Shown here: piece by piece, positions 35,125 through 44,017 of the stretch
Position numbering within the stretch: position 1 is the stretch's first letter
Layout: each line of letters starts with the position of its first letter
From: Clostridia bacterium
GTDB taxonomy: Bacteria > Bacillota > Clostridia > Oscillospirales > CAG-272
Length of the DNA stretch: 64,000 nucleotides
Direction of reading: 5' to 3'
Assembly (NCBI GenBank): GCA_017621415.1
Contig: JAGATD010000043.1
Location: 1 to 64,000, forward strand
Program-made: the position numbers and the translations under genes
The notes under the pieces: model-generated
Told to the model about the DNA's origin: nothing
The model's input: only the letters and a program-made list of their open reading frames with translations
The model's database searches: none

Positions 35125-37611
35125 ATGCCAAAGAGTCAATACGTAGACCCCGGTAAAGCCTTTGACGCAGGTTTTATCCATTTTGAGGATATTCCCGTAT
35201 GTCAGTACAATAAGACACTTACCGAAGAAAAGAAAATTTATACTAAGGACGATTTCCTTCGTATCTACCGTGACATGGCCATCATCCGCGAGTTTGAGAC
35301 CATGCTTAACGATGTTAAAACAAAGTCCGCCTACAATGGTGTAGAGTACAACAACCCCGGTCCTGCTCACCTTTCTATCGGTCAGGAGGCTTCGGCTGTT
35401 GGTGAGGCATACTGCCTTGATATTAACGACTTCTCCTTCGGCTCTCACAGAAGCCACGGTGAGATCCTTGCTAAGGGACTTTCCTCTATTCATAAGCTTA
35501 CCGATGAAGAGGTTTATGATGTAATGAAGGAGTTCCTCGGCGGCGCAGTTCTCTCTGTTGTTGAAAAGCACATGAACGCAGGCGGCAATGTTAAGGAGCT
35601 TGCTATAAATTTCCTCCTTTACGGCGCTCTTGCTGAGATATTCGCTCGTAAGACAGGCTTTAACCGCGGTCTTGGCGGATCAATGCACGCATTCTTCATT
35701 CCTTTCGGACTTATGCCCAACAACGCAATAGTTGGCGCATCTGCTCCTATCGCACTCGGTGCGGCTCTTTACAAGAGATCTAACAACAAGCCAGGTATCA
35801 TTATCTCCAACTGCGGAGACGGCGCTACCGGCAGAGGTCCCGTTCTTGAGTCCTTTAACTTCGCTTCTATGGACCAAATCACAAAGCTTTGGGGTATGGA
35901 CGGCAAGTACTCTGACGGTGGTCTTCCTATCCTCTTTAACGTATTTAACAACCACTACGGTATGGGCGGTCAGACCCGCGGCGAGACCATGGGCTTTGAT
36001 ATGGTTGCCCGCCTTGGCGCAGGCTTCAATCCTGAGCAGATGCACGCAGAACGTGTTAACGGTTACGATCCTCTTGCAGTTATTGATGCTGTAAGCCGCA
36101 AGAAGGAACTTCTTCTTGCAGGTAAGGGTCCCGCACTTCTCGACGTTGTTACCTACCGTGTATCCGGTCACTCTCCCTCTGACTCTTCCACCTACCGTAC
36201 TGCTGAGGAGATCGAGGCTTGGAAGGCAGCAGATCCTATCCTCGCATTCAAGAACAAGCTTGTTAAGGGCAAAATCGCAACCGAAAACGAGATTGCAAAG
36301 ATGCACGAGGATATCACCGCTCGCATGACTGAGGTTATGAAGCTGGCTATCAACGATGACATTTCTCCCAGAATGGACCTCAATAAAGAGCCTGATGCAA
36401 TTTCTTCCATCATGTTCTCCAACCAGAAGGTTGTTTCTATGGAGCCCGAGCGCAAGGCAGAAATGCTTATGCCTAAGGAGGAGTGCCCCAGAGTTAAGGA
36501 AATCAAGGGCAAGATCCGTACCGCAACCGATAAGGACGGCAAGCCTGTTTCCAAGATGAAGATGTACAATGTTACCGATGCGCTCTTCGAGCCGATTATC
36601 GACAAGTTCTATGATGACCCCACACTTATCGCTTACGGTGAAGACAACCGTGACTGGGGTGGAGCATTCGGTGTTTACAAGAAGATGACCGAGGCAGTTC
36701 CTTATCACAGATTCTTCAACTCTCCCATCTCCGAGTCTGCAATTGTTGGCTCTGCGGTAGGTTACGCAATGTGCGGAGGCCGTGCTATTGTTGAGCTTAT
36801 GTACGCTGACTTCATCGGATGCGCAGGCGATGAGATCTTCAACCAGATGGCTAAGTGGCAGGCTATGTCTGCCGGCATTCTTAAGATGCCTATCACTCTT
36901 CGTGTTTCCGTAGGTTCTAAGTACGGAGCTCAGCACTCTCAGGACTGGACCGCACTTTGCGCTCATATTCCCGGTCTTAAGGTTGTATTCCCGGCAACTC
37001 CTACCGACGCAAAGGGTCTTATGACATCTGCTCTTGACGGAACCGACCCTGTTGTATTCTTCGAGAGCCAGAGAATTTACGGCTTCGGCGAGCAGTTCAA
37101 CAAGGACGGTGTTCCCGAGGGTCACTTCGAAATTCCTTTCGGTGAGCCTGATATTAAGAAAGAGGGTAAGGATGTTACAATTCTTACTATTGGCGCAGTT
37201 CTTTACAGAGCTCTTGAGGCAGCAAAGATTCTTGAAGAGAAGTACGGTGTATCCGCCGAGATCATCGACGCTCGTTCTATCGTACCCTTCAACTACGAGA
37301 AGGTTATCGAGTCTGTTAAGAAGACAGGTAAGATCATCCTTGTTGGCGATGCTTGTGAGAGAAACTCCGTAATGAGAGATATGGCTTCCAACATTACCGA
37401 AATGTGCTTCGATTATCTTGACGGTCCTGCCGTTGTTGTAGGTTCCCGCAACTGGATAACTCCCGCATTCGAGCTCGAGAAGTCCTTCTTCCCTCAGGCT
37501 GATTGGATCATCGACGCTCTTCACGAGAAGATCATGCCTCTTCCCGGACATGTTCCCACCAACAACTTTACCGATATCGAAAAGGTAGAGAGAGCTAAGC
37601 TCGGTTTGTAA
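35125..37611 (+). CDS. Fused E1 alpha/beta of a TPP-dependent 2-oxoacid or acyloin dehydrogenase
   Basis: An 828-residue protein combining E1-alpha (about 1-430) and E1-beta (about 475-828). The TPP-binding motif starts with GDGATGRG at residue 231 and ends at FNNHYGMG (Asn275-276). The alpha part resembles acetoin and branched-chain E1 ([22 protein letters not shown]) but carries an insertion of about 50-60 residues between the latter and [12 protein letters not shown]. The beta part has [23 protein letters not shown] and LRVSVG. Substrate unknown; pyruvate, acetoin-like ketols or a branched 2-oxoacid all remain possible. AAAGGAG precedes the ATG. Confidence 0.9.
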   Translation: MPKSQYVDPGKAFDAGFIHFEDIPVCQYNKTLTEEKKIYTKDDFLRIYRDMAIIREFETMLNDVKTKSAYNGVEYNNPGPAHLSIGQEASAVGEAYCLDINDFSFGSHRSHGEILAKGLSSIHKLTDEEVYDVMKEFLGGAVLSVVEKHMNAGGNVKELAINFLLYGALAEIFARKTGFNRGLGGSMHAFFIPFGLMPNNAIVGASAPIALGAALYKRSNNKPGIIISNCGDGATGRGPVLESFNFASMDQITKLWGMDGKYSDGGLPILFNVFNNHYGMGGQTRGETMGFDMVARLGAGFNPEQMHAERVNGYDPLAVIDAVSRKKELLLAGKGPALLDVVTYRVSGHSPSDSSTYRTAEEIEAWKAADPILAFKNKLVKGKIATENEIAKMHEDITARMTEVMKLAINDDISPRMDLNKEPDAISSIMFSNQKVVSMEPERKAEMLMPKEECPRVKEIKGKIRTATDKDGKPVSKMKMYNVTDALFEPIIDKFYDDPTLIAYGEDNRDWGGAFGVYKKMTEAVPYHRFFNSPISESAIVGSAVGYAMCGGRAIVELMYADFIGCAGDEIFNQMAKWQAMSAGILKMPITLRVSVGSKYGAQHSQDWTALCAHIPGLKVVFPATPTDAKGLMTSALDGTDPVVFFESQRIYGFGEQFNKDGVPEGHFEIPFGEPDIKKEGKDVTILTIGAVLYRALEAAKILEEKYGVSAEIIDARSIVPFNYEKVIESVKKTGKIILVGDACERNSVMRDMASNITEMCFDYLDGPAVVVGSRNWITPAFELEKSFFPQADWIIDALHEKIMPLPGHVPTNNFTDIEKVERAKLGL

Positions 37612-37647
37612 TTTTAAATAAGGCAGTTACATTTTTGTGAATGCTTG

Positions 37648-37770
37648 ATAAAGCCTTCTCCTGTGGGAGAAGGGGGACCGCATAGCGGTGGATGAGGAGT
37701 AGGCTATGCCTAAAGAACATCACCGTCAAACTTCGCGAGCCGCCCTCCGCCTGCCGGGGAAGGCTTTTAA
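37648..37770. repeat. MITE-like palindromic repeat element
   Basis: About 120 bases bounded by imperfect terminal inverted repeats (TAAAGCCTTCTCC at the left, GGGGAAGGCTTTTA at the right) with internal hairpins (CTTCTCCTGTGGGAGAAG; CCGCATAGCGG; CCGCCCTCCGCC) and the phrase GGATGAGGAG. It encodes no protein and its base composition is more GC-rich than the flanks. Similar short palindromic repeats occur in many copies in gut Clostridia (from memory). It separates the E1 gene from lplA. Confidence 0.7.
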
Positions 37771-37812
37771 AATAAAACAAATGAAAATTGCCATTATAGG
37801 AATAAGGGATTT

Positions 37813-38784
37813 ATGAAATTCTTATTATTACACTCAACTGACCCGTATCACAACCTGGCTGTCGAGGAATATGTGTTTGAAAAAACGCAGGATAACGTAT
37901 TTATTCTTTGGCAGAATGATAAAACTGTCGTTATCGGCAAAAATCAGAATATAAACTGCGAGCTTGATTTTGATTTTGTTAAAGAAAATGGAATCAAGGT
38001 CGCAAGGCGCATTACAGGCGGTGGAGCAGTCTACCATGACCTTGGTAATCTTAATTACAGCTTCATTTCATCCACAGGAAAAGAGGGCATAGATTTTGCC
38101 TATTTTACAAAGCCTATAATTGAGGCTCTTACCGCCCTCGGAGTCGATGCGAAATTGACAGGCAGAAACGACATCGAGGTTGAAGGGAAGAAGATTTCCG
38201 GAAATGCCCAATATTCTAAAAACGGAAGAACTCTTCACCACGGAACACTTCTTTTCGATACCGATTTATCTGTGCTTTCATCTGCACTTCACGTTGATGA
38301 GGAAAAATTTAAATCAAAAGCAATAAAATCCACAAGATCCAGAGTCACAAACCTTAAATCTCTTATTCCTATAAAGGATATAAACGAATTTATAGACTAT
38401 CTATGTTGTTATATCATCAATAAATATTCTCCCGAGATTATCTCCGAGCCTACAGATAAATATATTGAAGAACTAGCGCAGAGAAACAAGACCGAGGAGT
38501 GGCTTTTCCCGAAAAGCTCCTATCTTTCCGCATTTACGGTCAGAAAAAAGAAAAAATTTGACTTTGGACTCCTAGATATCGAGCTTTCTATGAACGGCGA
38601 TATAATCTCGGATATTAAAATATTCGGTGATTTCTTTGGTACAAAGAATATAGATGAACTATGTGCTAGCCTTATAGGCAGCGATATAAATTCCGTTGAT
38701 GAAAAGATAATTAGCATTAACATTTCCGAGTATATTCTCGGAATGACTTCGTCTGAGTTTTCGGAGCTTATAAAAACGGGATAA
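37813..38784 (+). CDS. lplA: Lipoate-protein ligase A
   Basis: ATP-dependent enzyme that activates lipoate and attaches it to lipoyl domains; its obvious local substrate is Lys43 of the E2 encoded upstream. The biotin/lipoyl-ligase fold has RRITGGGAVYHDLGNLNYSF (lipoyl-AMP binding), GRNDIEVEGKKISGNAQY with the catalytic lysine, HHGTLLFD, and a C-terminal LplA accessory domain. 323 residues, normal length. It is 200 bases after E1 with the MITE-like element between, so read-through transcription is likely but not certain. Confidence 0.94.
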   Translation: MKFLLLHSTDPYHNLAVEEYVFEKTQDNVFILWQNDKTVVIGKNQNINCELDFDFVKENGIKVARRITGGGAVYHDLGNLNYSFISSTGKEGIDFAYFTKPIIEALTALGVDAKLTGRNDIEVEGKKISGNAQYSKNGRTLHHGTLLFDTDLSVLSSALHVDEEKFKSKAIKSTRSRVTNLKSLIPIKDINEFIDYLCCYIINKYSPEIISEPTDKYIEELAQRNKTEEWLFPKSSYLSAFTVRKKKKFDFGLLDIELSMNGDIISDIKIFGDFFGTKNIDELCASLIGSDINSVDEKIISINISEYILGMTSSEFSELIKTG

Positions 38785-38817
38785 AAAAAGTGCAATCGAA
38801 ATGATTGCACTTTTTTA
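38783..38817. terminator. Bidirectional terminator between lplA and rplA
   Basis: AAAAAAAGTGCAATC/GATTGCACTTTTTT with a five-base loop; works for both convergent operons. Confidence 0.9.
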
Positions 38818-38831
38818 TGTTAATATTCAAA

Positions 38832-39527
38832 TTAACCAAGCTTAGCGTAGTTAACCTTAACGCCGGGGCCCATAGTTGTTGCGATAACGCAGCTCTTAAT
38901 GTACTGACCCTTAGCAGCAGCGGGCTTAGCCTTGATAACAGCGCCAACGAGAGTGTTGAAGTTCTCGGTGAGCTTCTCAGGACCAAAGGATGCCTTACCG
39001 ATGGGGCAGTGGATGATGTTGGTCTTGTCAAGACGGTACTCGATCTTACCTGCCTTAGCTTCCTGAACAGCCTTAGCAACGTCGGGAGTAACTGTTCCTG
39101 CCTTGGGGTTAGGCATAAGTCCCTTAGGACCAAGCACCTTACCAAGTCTACCGATAACACCCATCATATCGGGAGATGCGATAACAACGTCAAAGTCGAA
39201 CCAGTTCTCGGTTGTGATCTTCTGTACCATATCCTCAGCGCCTACGAAATCAGCGCCTGCTGCGAGAGCAGCCTCAGCCTTGTCGCCACGAGCGAAAACA
39301 AGTGTTCTAACAGTCTTACCTGTACCGTTGGGGAGAACGATAGCACCTCTAACCTGCTGGTCAGCATGACGGGAGTCAACACCCAAACGAATGTGAATCT
39401 CAACAGTCTCGTCAAACTTTGCCTTAGCAGTCTGGCAAACGAGAGCAACAGCCTCGTCTACATCATAGAGCTTTGCCTTATCAACAAGCTCAGCGCTTGC
39501 ATTATACTTTTTACCGAATTTAGCCAT
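38832..39527 (-). CDS. rplA: 50S ribosomal protein L1
   Basis: Builds the L1 stalk of the large subunit and usually represses its own operon. 231 residues with all family signatures: N-terminal [26 protein letters not shown], and the diagnostic [27 protein letters not shown] lies eight bases upstream of the ATG. It is the last gene of the rpmG-secE-nusG-rplK-rplA operon; rplJ and rplL do not follow, since a terminator lies directly downstream. Confidence 0.97.
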   Translation of the reverse strand: MAKFGKKYNASAELVDKAKLYDVDEAVALVCQTAKAKFDETVEIHIRLGVDSRHADQQVRGAIVLPNGTGKTVRTLVFARGDKAEAALAAGADFVGAEDMVQKITTENWFDFDVVIASPDMMGVIGRLGKVLGPKGLMPNPKAGTVTPDVAKAVQEAKAGKIEYRLDKTNIIHCPIGKASFGPEKLTENFNTLVGAVIKAKPAAAKGQYIKSCVIATTMGPGVKVNYAKLG

Positions 39528-39542
39528 CTGTCTGTCCTCCTA

Positions 39543-39968
39543 TCACTCTTCAACAGTAACGCCCATAGAACGAGCGGTACCAGCCACCATGCTCATAGCA
39601 GCCTCGATAGAAGCAGCGTTGAGGTCGGGCATCTTTGTTTCTGCAATCTTGCGAACCTAATCCTTAGTAAGAGATGCAACCTTAGTCTTGTTAGGAACTG
39701 CGGAAGCGGTCTCAATGCCTGCAGCCTTCTTAATAAGAACTGCTGCGGGGGGAGTCTTAGTAATGAATGTGAAGGAACGGTCTGCGTAAACGGTGATAAT
39801 AACAGGAATAATAAGACCGATATCGTTCTTAGTTCTCTCGTTGAACTCCTTAGTGAAGTTGGGGATAGATACACCGTACTGACCGAGAGCGGGACCTACA
39901 GGGGGCTGGGGAGTAGCCTTGCCGGCAGGAAGCTGCAGCTTAATGTAACCTTGAATTTTCTTAGCCAT
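39543..39968 (-). pseudogene. rplK: 50S ribosomal protein L11 gene with in-frame amber codon at position 104
   Basis: L11 forms the GTPase-associated centre with 23S rRNA and is needed for RelA-type stringent signalling. The frame starts [16 protein letters not shown] and runs normally through [15 protein letters not shown] and [15 protein letters not shown] to SLTKD, then meets TAG as codon 104. The same frame continues without a shift as [16 protein letters not shown] to [11 protein letters not shown] and a TGA, giving 141 residues, the exact length of L11. The TAG stands where E. coli L11 has Gln (RAQLQEIA), so one C-to-T change explains it. If real, only the N-terminal domain plus about half of the RNA-binding domain is made, unless suppressed. 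Confidence 0.88.
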
Positions 39969-40075
39969 AATTAAATAAACCTCCAAATGTGGTAATTTTT
40001 GTCGGGAGAATTCAAAAAATATTTTTCTCCCTCCCACGTGTGCTTCAATATATGAAGCGATAAAAAGCGGAATAA

Positions 40076-40618
40076 TTAATCCGCAAGAGCAACATCCTTG
40101 GTTTCAACCATAATAGGAATGTCACGTCTTTCAGTAACAGCAAGAATGGTAAGAGACTTCTTATCATCGCTGATTTCCTGAAGAGTACCCGAATATCCCT
40201 CAAAGATACCGGACACAACCTTAACCTTGTCGCCGATCTTGAATTTCATTTCGTCAGAGACAACCTCTACGTTGAACATTTCGATTTCAGCATCGGTAAG
40301 GGGAGTAGGTTCAGACCCGGGTCCTACAAAGCCCGTAACTCCTGTAATGTTTCTGACAACGTGCCAGGATTCGTCATTCATGGTCATTTTGATAAAGACG
40401 TAGCTTGGGAAGAGCTTTGTTTCAATAACCTTTTCCTCACCCTTATCATTAACCTCAACAGTTTCCTCAACAGGAACCTTGATGTCGTAGATAAGATGAC
40501 CGAGTCCGCGGTTTTCAACAATCTTCTCAATGCTGTCCTTTACCTTGTTTTCATAGCCCGTATATGTGTGAGCAACGTACCATCTGGGACCTTGGTTTTT
40601 CTCATTAATGTTACTCAT
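40076..40618 (-). CDS. nusG: Transcription termination/antitermination factor NusG
   Basis: Binds RNA polymerase, modulating pausing, and couples transcription to translation. 180 residues: NGN domain with [15 protein letters not shown] and [10 protein letters not shown], and a C-terminal KOW domain ([18 protein letters not shown]). A loop insertion ([15 protein letters not shown]) in the NGN domain is common in Firmicutes. It starts four bases after the secE stop codon and has only a weak ribosome site, so translation is probably coupled to secE. Confidence 0.97.
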   Translation of the reverse strand: MSNINEKNQGPRWYVAHTYTGYENKVKDSIEKIVENRGLGHLIYDIKVPVEETVEVNDKGEEKVIETKLFPSYVFIKMTMNDESWHVVRNITGVTGFVGPGSEPTPLTDAEIEMFNVEVVSDEMKFKIGDKVKVVSGIFEGYSGTLQEISDDKKSLTILAVTERRDIPIMVETKDVALAD

Positions 40619-40622
40619 TTTG

Positions 40623-40925
40623 TTATCCGATAAGGCCGGCTATAAAATTGATGAAGTAAGAAGAAGATACATCAATTATTGCGATAGCAAGGCCAACTGC
40701 AACAACAGTAGCAACCACGAGCTTGAAGCTTTTAAAAACTTCGCTTCCGGAAAGCCAGGTAACCTTTTTCATTTCGCCCTTAGTGTCCTTAAAGAACTTA
40801 AAGAGCTTTGAGAACATGCGAACAATGAAGTTGGGCTTCTTGGTCTTTGCCTTAGCTTTTTCTTTTTCTTCCACCTTTTTAACGTTTACGTCATCGGTAG
40901 AAAGATTCTTGTTTTCTTCTGCCAT
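40623..40925 (-). CDS. secE: Preprotein translocase subunit SecE
   Basis: Essential small subunit of the SecYEG channel. 100 residues: a charged Lys/Glu-rich N-terminal tail, the amphipathic helix with KFFKDTKGEMKKVTWLS, whose VTWLS motif is diagnostic, and a single C-terminal membrane helix (about 70-95). GAGAGGAT precedes the ATG. Gene order rpmG-secE-nusG is standard for Bacteria. Confidence 0.95.
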   Translation of the reverse strand: MAEENKNLSTDDVNVKKVEEKEKAKAKTKKPNFIVRMFSKLFKFFKDTKGEMKKVTWLSGSEVFKSFKLVVATVVAVGLAIAIIDVSSSYFINFIAGLIG

Positions 40926-40943
40926 CTCGTTATCCTCTCGAAA

Positions 40944-41093
40944 TTATTTTGTCTCTTTGTGCAAAGTATGCTTGCGACAAAAACGGCAATACTTCTTCAT
41001 TTCAAGTCTGTCGGGATCGTTTTTCTTGTTTTTCTTTGTGTCATAATTTCTTTGCTTGCAGTCAGAGCAGGCGAGTGTAATTTTGACTCTCAT
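40944..41093 (-). CDS. rpmG: 50S ribosomal protein L33
   Basis: 49 residues: [21 protein letters not shown] followed by [17 protein letters not shown]. Both CxxC pairs are kept, so this is the zinc-binding (C+) form. The start is the ATG nine bases after GGAGGT rather than the far upstream ATG of the longer open frame. First gene of the operon, with a perfect consensus promoter about 120 bases upstream. Confidence 0.96.
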   Translation of the reverse strand: MRVKITLACSDCKQRNYDTKKNKKNDPDRLEMKKYCRFCRKHTLHKETK

Positions 41094-41215
41094 TATTTCG
41101 GCACCTCCTAGTAGATTTCGGGCTTTGCCCGCTTTAATACCTCCCTCAATGCTGTGGGCTAAACGCAATGTCCCAAAATTGCGCAAAAAAAAGGCCCTCC
41201 AACAGAGGTATTGAC

Positions 41216-41244
41216 ATTATAACACATAATTTTCGATTTGTCAA
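41216..41244 (-). promoter_or_regulatory. Consensus promoter of the rpmG-secE-nusG-rplK-rplA operon
   Basis: TTGACA-N17-TATAAT on the minus strand, a perfect match to consensus, fitting a highly expressed ribosomal operon. The 115-base leader that follows contains no clear known riboswitch. Confidence 0.92.
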
Positions 41245-41291
41245 TAGTTTTTCCATATTTTTCTTTATATATTTATTATTGTAGCATTTTA

Positions 41292-41320
41292 TTGACTTTT
41301 TATTTGCGTTATAGTAAAAT
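41292..41320 (+). promoter_or_regulatory. Promoter of the 2-hydroxyacid dehydrogenase gene
   Basis: TTGACT-N17-TAAAAT, 28 bases upstream of the ATG. Confidence 0.78.
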
Positions 41321-41348
41321 ATATTAAAACACACTTTGAGGTCTGAAT

Positions 41349-42299
41349 ATGAAAATTGTAATACTTGACAGAGCATCCTTAGGTGAGGATACACCTATCG
41401 AAAAGCTGCGTGAATTAGGTGAGCTGACTGTTTATGATAGCTCATGTGCCGATGAGGTTTGCTCCAGAGTAAAAGATGCCGACGTTGTTATTTTAAATAA
41501 GGTTAAAATAACACGTGAGGTACTTTACAGCGCCGATTCATTAAAGCTTGTTTGCGTTTTTGCCACGGGCTTTGATAACATCGATATATCTGCGGCAAAA
41601 GAGCGGGGAATTGCGGTTTGCAATGTGCCCGGATACTCCTCTGACAGTGTCGCCCTCTTTACTGCGGCAAAGGTTACTGCGCTGTGCAGCCATCTTTTTG
41701 AATACAAAAGGTTTGTAACAAGCGGTGAATACACAGACGCAGGCGTACCAAACAGACTTACACCTGTTTACCACGAGCTTGCGGGAAAAACATGGGGCAT
41801 TGTCGGCTACGGCGGAATAGGCAAGGCTGTTGCCAAAATCGCAAGAGGCTTTGGGGCTAAGGTTTTGGTAAACAAAAGAACACCCGTTCCCGATGTCGAA
41901 TGCGTTGACATTGACTCGCTTTGTAAAAACAGTGATATAATAACCCTCCACTGTCCCTTAAACGACAGCACACGCGGACTTATCTGCAAGGAAAAAATCG
42001 CTTTAATGAAAAAGGATGTAATTATCGTAAACGAAGCAAGAGGCGCTGTTGTTGTTGAATCGGACATTCGTGATGCGCTAATTAATGGAGATATAGGCGG
42101 CTATGGCTGTGATGTTTATTCGACAGAGCCCTTTTCAAAGGAGCACCCCTATAACGATATAATGGAGCTTGATAATGTAATACTTACTCCTCACGCGGCT
42201 TGGGGCGCATACGAGGCAAGAGAGCGATGCCTGGATATTATAATAGATAATATCAAATCTTTCTTTGACGGAAAATTTTTAAATAGAGTAGATAAATAA
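41349..42299 (+). CDS. D-isomer-specific 2-hydroxyacid dehydrogenase
   Basis: NAD(P)-dependent reductase of 2-oxoacids (glycerate/hydroxypyruvate reductase group). 316 residues with the Rossmann motif GYGGIGKAVAKIA near residue 155 and the catalytic triad Arg in NEARGAVV, Glu in YSTEPF, His in LTPHAAWG. The substrate is not fixed by these motifs; hydroxypyruvate, 2-oxoglutarate-like acids or phenylpyruvate are all used in the family. Monocistronic, with own promoter and terminator; its neighbours give no pathway clue. Confidence 0.9.
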   Translation: MKIVILDRASLGEDTPIEKLRELGELTVYDSSCADEVCSRVKDADVVILNKVKITREVLYSADSLKLVCVFATGFDNIDISAAKERGIAVCNVPGYSSDSVALFTAAKVTALCSHLFEYKRFVTSGEYTDAGVPNRLTPVYHELAGKTWGIVGYGGIGKAVAKIARGFGAKVLVNKRTPVPDVECVDIDSLCKNSDIITLHCPLNDSTRGLICKEKIALMKKDVIIVNEARGAVVVESDIRDALINGDIGGYGCDVYSTEPFSKEHPYNDIMELDNVILTPHAAWGAYEARERCLDIIIDNIKSFFDGKFLNRVDK

Positions 42300-42313
42300 A
42301 AGCAGAACTAAAC

Positions 42314-42351
42314 AACGGATAGAGAACAGTGCCTCTATCCGTTTGTCTTTT
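42314..42351 (+). terminator. Terminator after the 2-hydroxyacid dehydrogenase gene
   Basis: Stem AACGGATAGAG/CTCTATCCGTT with an eight-base loop and TGTCTTTTATT tail; may also act weakly on the convergent CDF gene. Confidence 0.8.
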
Positions 42352-43522
42352 ATTCTCGGTCAACAGTAATTACACAGAAATGGTTTGGCTTCTTTTCTGA
42401 AACACTAGACTCAATTTTTGACACCAGCTCTTTTTCGGTAACAGATGAATCAAAAGGCAAAACAACATCAAATATTAAATTTGTATGTGTATTTCCGATA
42501 ACAACTCTGAAATCGTGGATATGATAATTAAATCCCAGCTCCGCCATAACCTCATCTATAAATTGTCTCAGTCTCATAACGTCCTCATCATCCGTTGCAA
42601 TAGGGTCGAGGTGTATGGTGCAGGCTATGCCCAGCTTTTCCTTAATCTCGCGCTCTGCGTTGTCTATCATATCGTGGAGCATATAAATATCCTTAGCTCC
42701 ATCTACCTCAGCGTGAAAAGAGGCTATAAATCTGCCCGGACCGTAATTATGAACAAGCAGGTCATGCATGCCTATAATGTCGGGGTATTGCTCTACAACA
42801 TTTTTGATATCATCAACAATTTCCTGCACAGGCGCTTCGCCAAGCAGGGCATTTTTTGTTTCGTTAAGTATTTTTATACCGGCTACAATGATTATTACAG
42901 AAACACCAATACCCACAATGGCGTCGAGAATAACAAAGCCCGTAAGCTTAATTATAATAGATGAAGCAAGAACAGCTCCTGTGGAGATAGAATCGGTTAA
43001 AGAGTCCAGCGAGGTTGCTAAAATCATCTTGGAGTCAATTTTTTTACCGATTTTTCGGTAAAAGATGCCCAGCCAAAGCTTTAATCCAATCGATATCGCA
43101 AGAATGATAAAGGTTAGGTTATTTATTACTGTATTTTCGCTCTCTGACAGTCCCAAAACAACCTCAAACGAGCCGGAAAACAGCTCAAAGCCAACAAGAA
43201 GTATAAGGAACGAAACTATCATTGAGGCGATGTACTCAAATCTTGCGTGTCCAAAGGGGTGCTCCTTGTCGGCAGGCTTTGCCGAGAGCTTAAAGCTGAT
43301 AAGAGTTATAAGCGATGAGCCTGCGTCAGACAAATTATTAAAAGCATCGGCAACAATCGCCATTGATGAAGCAAGCAGTCCCGCAAAAAGCTTTATTAAA
43401 GCAAGAATAAGGTTTGTTACAATACCAACACCGCTTGATACTGTTCCATATTTTTTTCTAACATCCGGATTTTTGTAATCCTTGTGATTTTTTACAAAAA
43501 GTTTTGATATTAATTCTGTCAT
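42350..43522 (-). CDS. Cation diffusion facilitator (CDF) metal exporter
   Basis: Proton-coupled exporter of Zn2+, Fe2+ or Mn2+. 390 residues with six membrane helices; the metal site appears as VADAFNNLSDAGSSL in helix 2 (Asp/Asn pattern DxxxD) and SLDSLTDS in helix 5. The cytoplasmic domain contains LLVHNYGPGRFIASFHAEVDG and a His-bearing IHLDPIA, as expected. A further C-terminal segment of about 70 residues (FRVVIGNTHTNLIFDVVLP) is present, typical of the longer Firmicutes members. The AAAGG ribosome site is eight bases before the ATG. Confidence 0.92.
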   Translation of the reverse strand: MTELISKLFVKNHKDYKNPDVRKKYGTVSSGVGIVTNLILALIKLFAGLLASSMAIVADAFNNLSDAGSSLITLISFKLSAKPADKEHPFGHARFEYIASMIVSFLILLVGFELFSGSFEVVLGLSESENTVINNLTFIILAISIGLKLWLGIFYRKIGKKIDSKMILATSLDSLTDSISTGAVLASSIIIKLTGFVILDAIVGIGVSVIIIVAGIKILNETKNALLGEAPVQEIVDDIKNVVEQYPDIIGMHDLLVHNYGPGRFIASFHAEVDGAKDIYMLHDMIDNAEREIKEKLGIACTIHLDPIATDDEDVMRLRQFIDEVMAELGFNYHIHDFRVVIGNTHTNLIFDVVLPFDSSVTEKELVSKIESSVSEKKPNHFCVITVDRE

Positions 43523-43541
43523 TATTTCTGCCTTTACAGTA

Positions 43542-43570
43542 TTTACTTTTTAGAAAATATATGTTAAAAT
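43542..43570 (+). promoter_or_regulatory. Promoter of the 43.6 kb small gene
   Basis: TTTACT-N17-TAAAAT, 37 bases upstream of the chosen GTG. Confidence 0.65.
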
Positions 43571-43606
43571 ATATTAGAATATTATTGCTTTAGGAGAGTT
43601 TTGGGC

Positions 43607-43945
43607 GTGAAATACAAGGTAATTGAGATAGAAAGCACCTGCACAGATGATGCTGCCGTAGAGATGCGCTATGCTATCGCCAGCGCAAGAGCAGGGGGAG
43701 CCGAGCTTATTCGCTTTGACATTCCCGTCACGGATGATGAAAAGGAGTATAAAAAGCTTTTTAACTCGCTTGTCCGTTTGTTAAAGGGAATGAAGGAGGA
43801 GCGGCTTATTCAGTTTTATGCAACAGAAAAGAGCTTTTCGGATAAGGCGACAGAAAGCGCGTTCTTATTAAACAAGTATCCAAGTGTTTTTATCTGTGGA
43901 TTAACAGATAACCAACGAGCAGGATTCATATACGTTAAAATTTAG
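43607..43945 (+). CDS. Small conserved protein of unknown function
   Basis: A soluble protein of 112 residues that I do not recognise: alternating beta/alpha segments, acidic overall, no Cys clusters or membrane helices. The GTG start is preferred because AGGAG lies ten bases before it; the upstream TTG would be too close to that site. Segment AVEMRYAIASARAGGAELIRF faintly recalls Smr-type alpha/beta folds, but the HGxG motif is absent. It ends in TAG and is followed by a terminator shared with acpP. Confidence 0.6.
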   Translation: MKYKVIEIESTCTDDAAVEMRYAIASARAGGAELIRFDIPVTDDEKEYKKLFNSLVRLLKGMKEERLIQFYATEKSFSDKATESAFLLNKYPSVFICGLTDNQRAGFIYVKI

Positions 43946-43957
43946 AACTTCGAAGAT

Positions 43958-43997
43958 AAAGGTTGCTTCTGTAAATTACCAAAAGCAACCTTTTCTT
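43958..43997. terminator. Bidirectional terminator between the small gene and acpP
   Basis: AAAGGTTGCTT/AAGCAACCTTT with a 14-base loop and TTTTCTT tail; the A-rich left side allows function on the minus strand too. Confidence 0.75.
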
Positions 43998-44017
43998 ATT
44001 TAACAATTATATACAGA

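Noticed and set aside
35680-37551. 623-codon open frame on the minus strand
   Set aside because: Exactly antisense to the E1 gene, whose TPP motifs are clear; the antisense product is Cys/His/Asn-rich with no fold. It results from the codon bias of the real gene.
39543-39968. Genetic-code change with TAG read as Gln
   Set aside because: TAG ends the genes at 43.9, 53.1 and 58.7 kb at sensible places, and no other conserved gene in the window has an internal TAG. A general reassignment is unlikely; local explanations are preferred.
38805-39974. 389-codon plus-strand open frame across rplA and rplK
   Set aside because: Antisense to two ribosomal protein genes in their correct frames; its existence partly reflects their codon bias.
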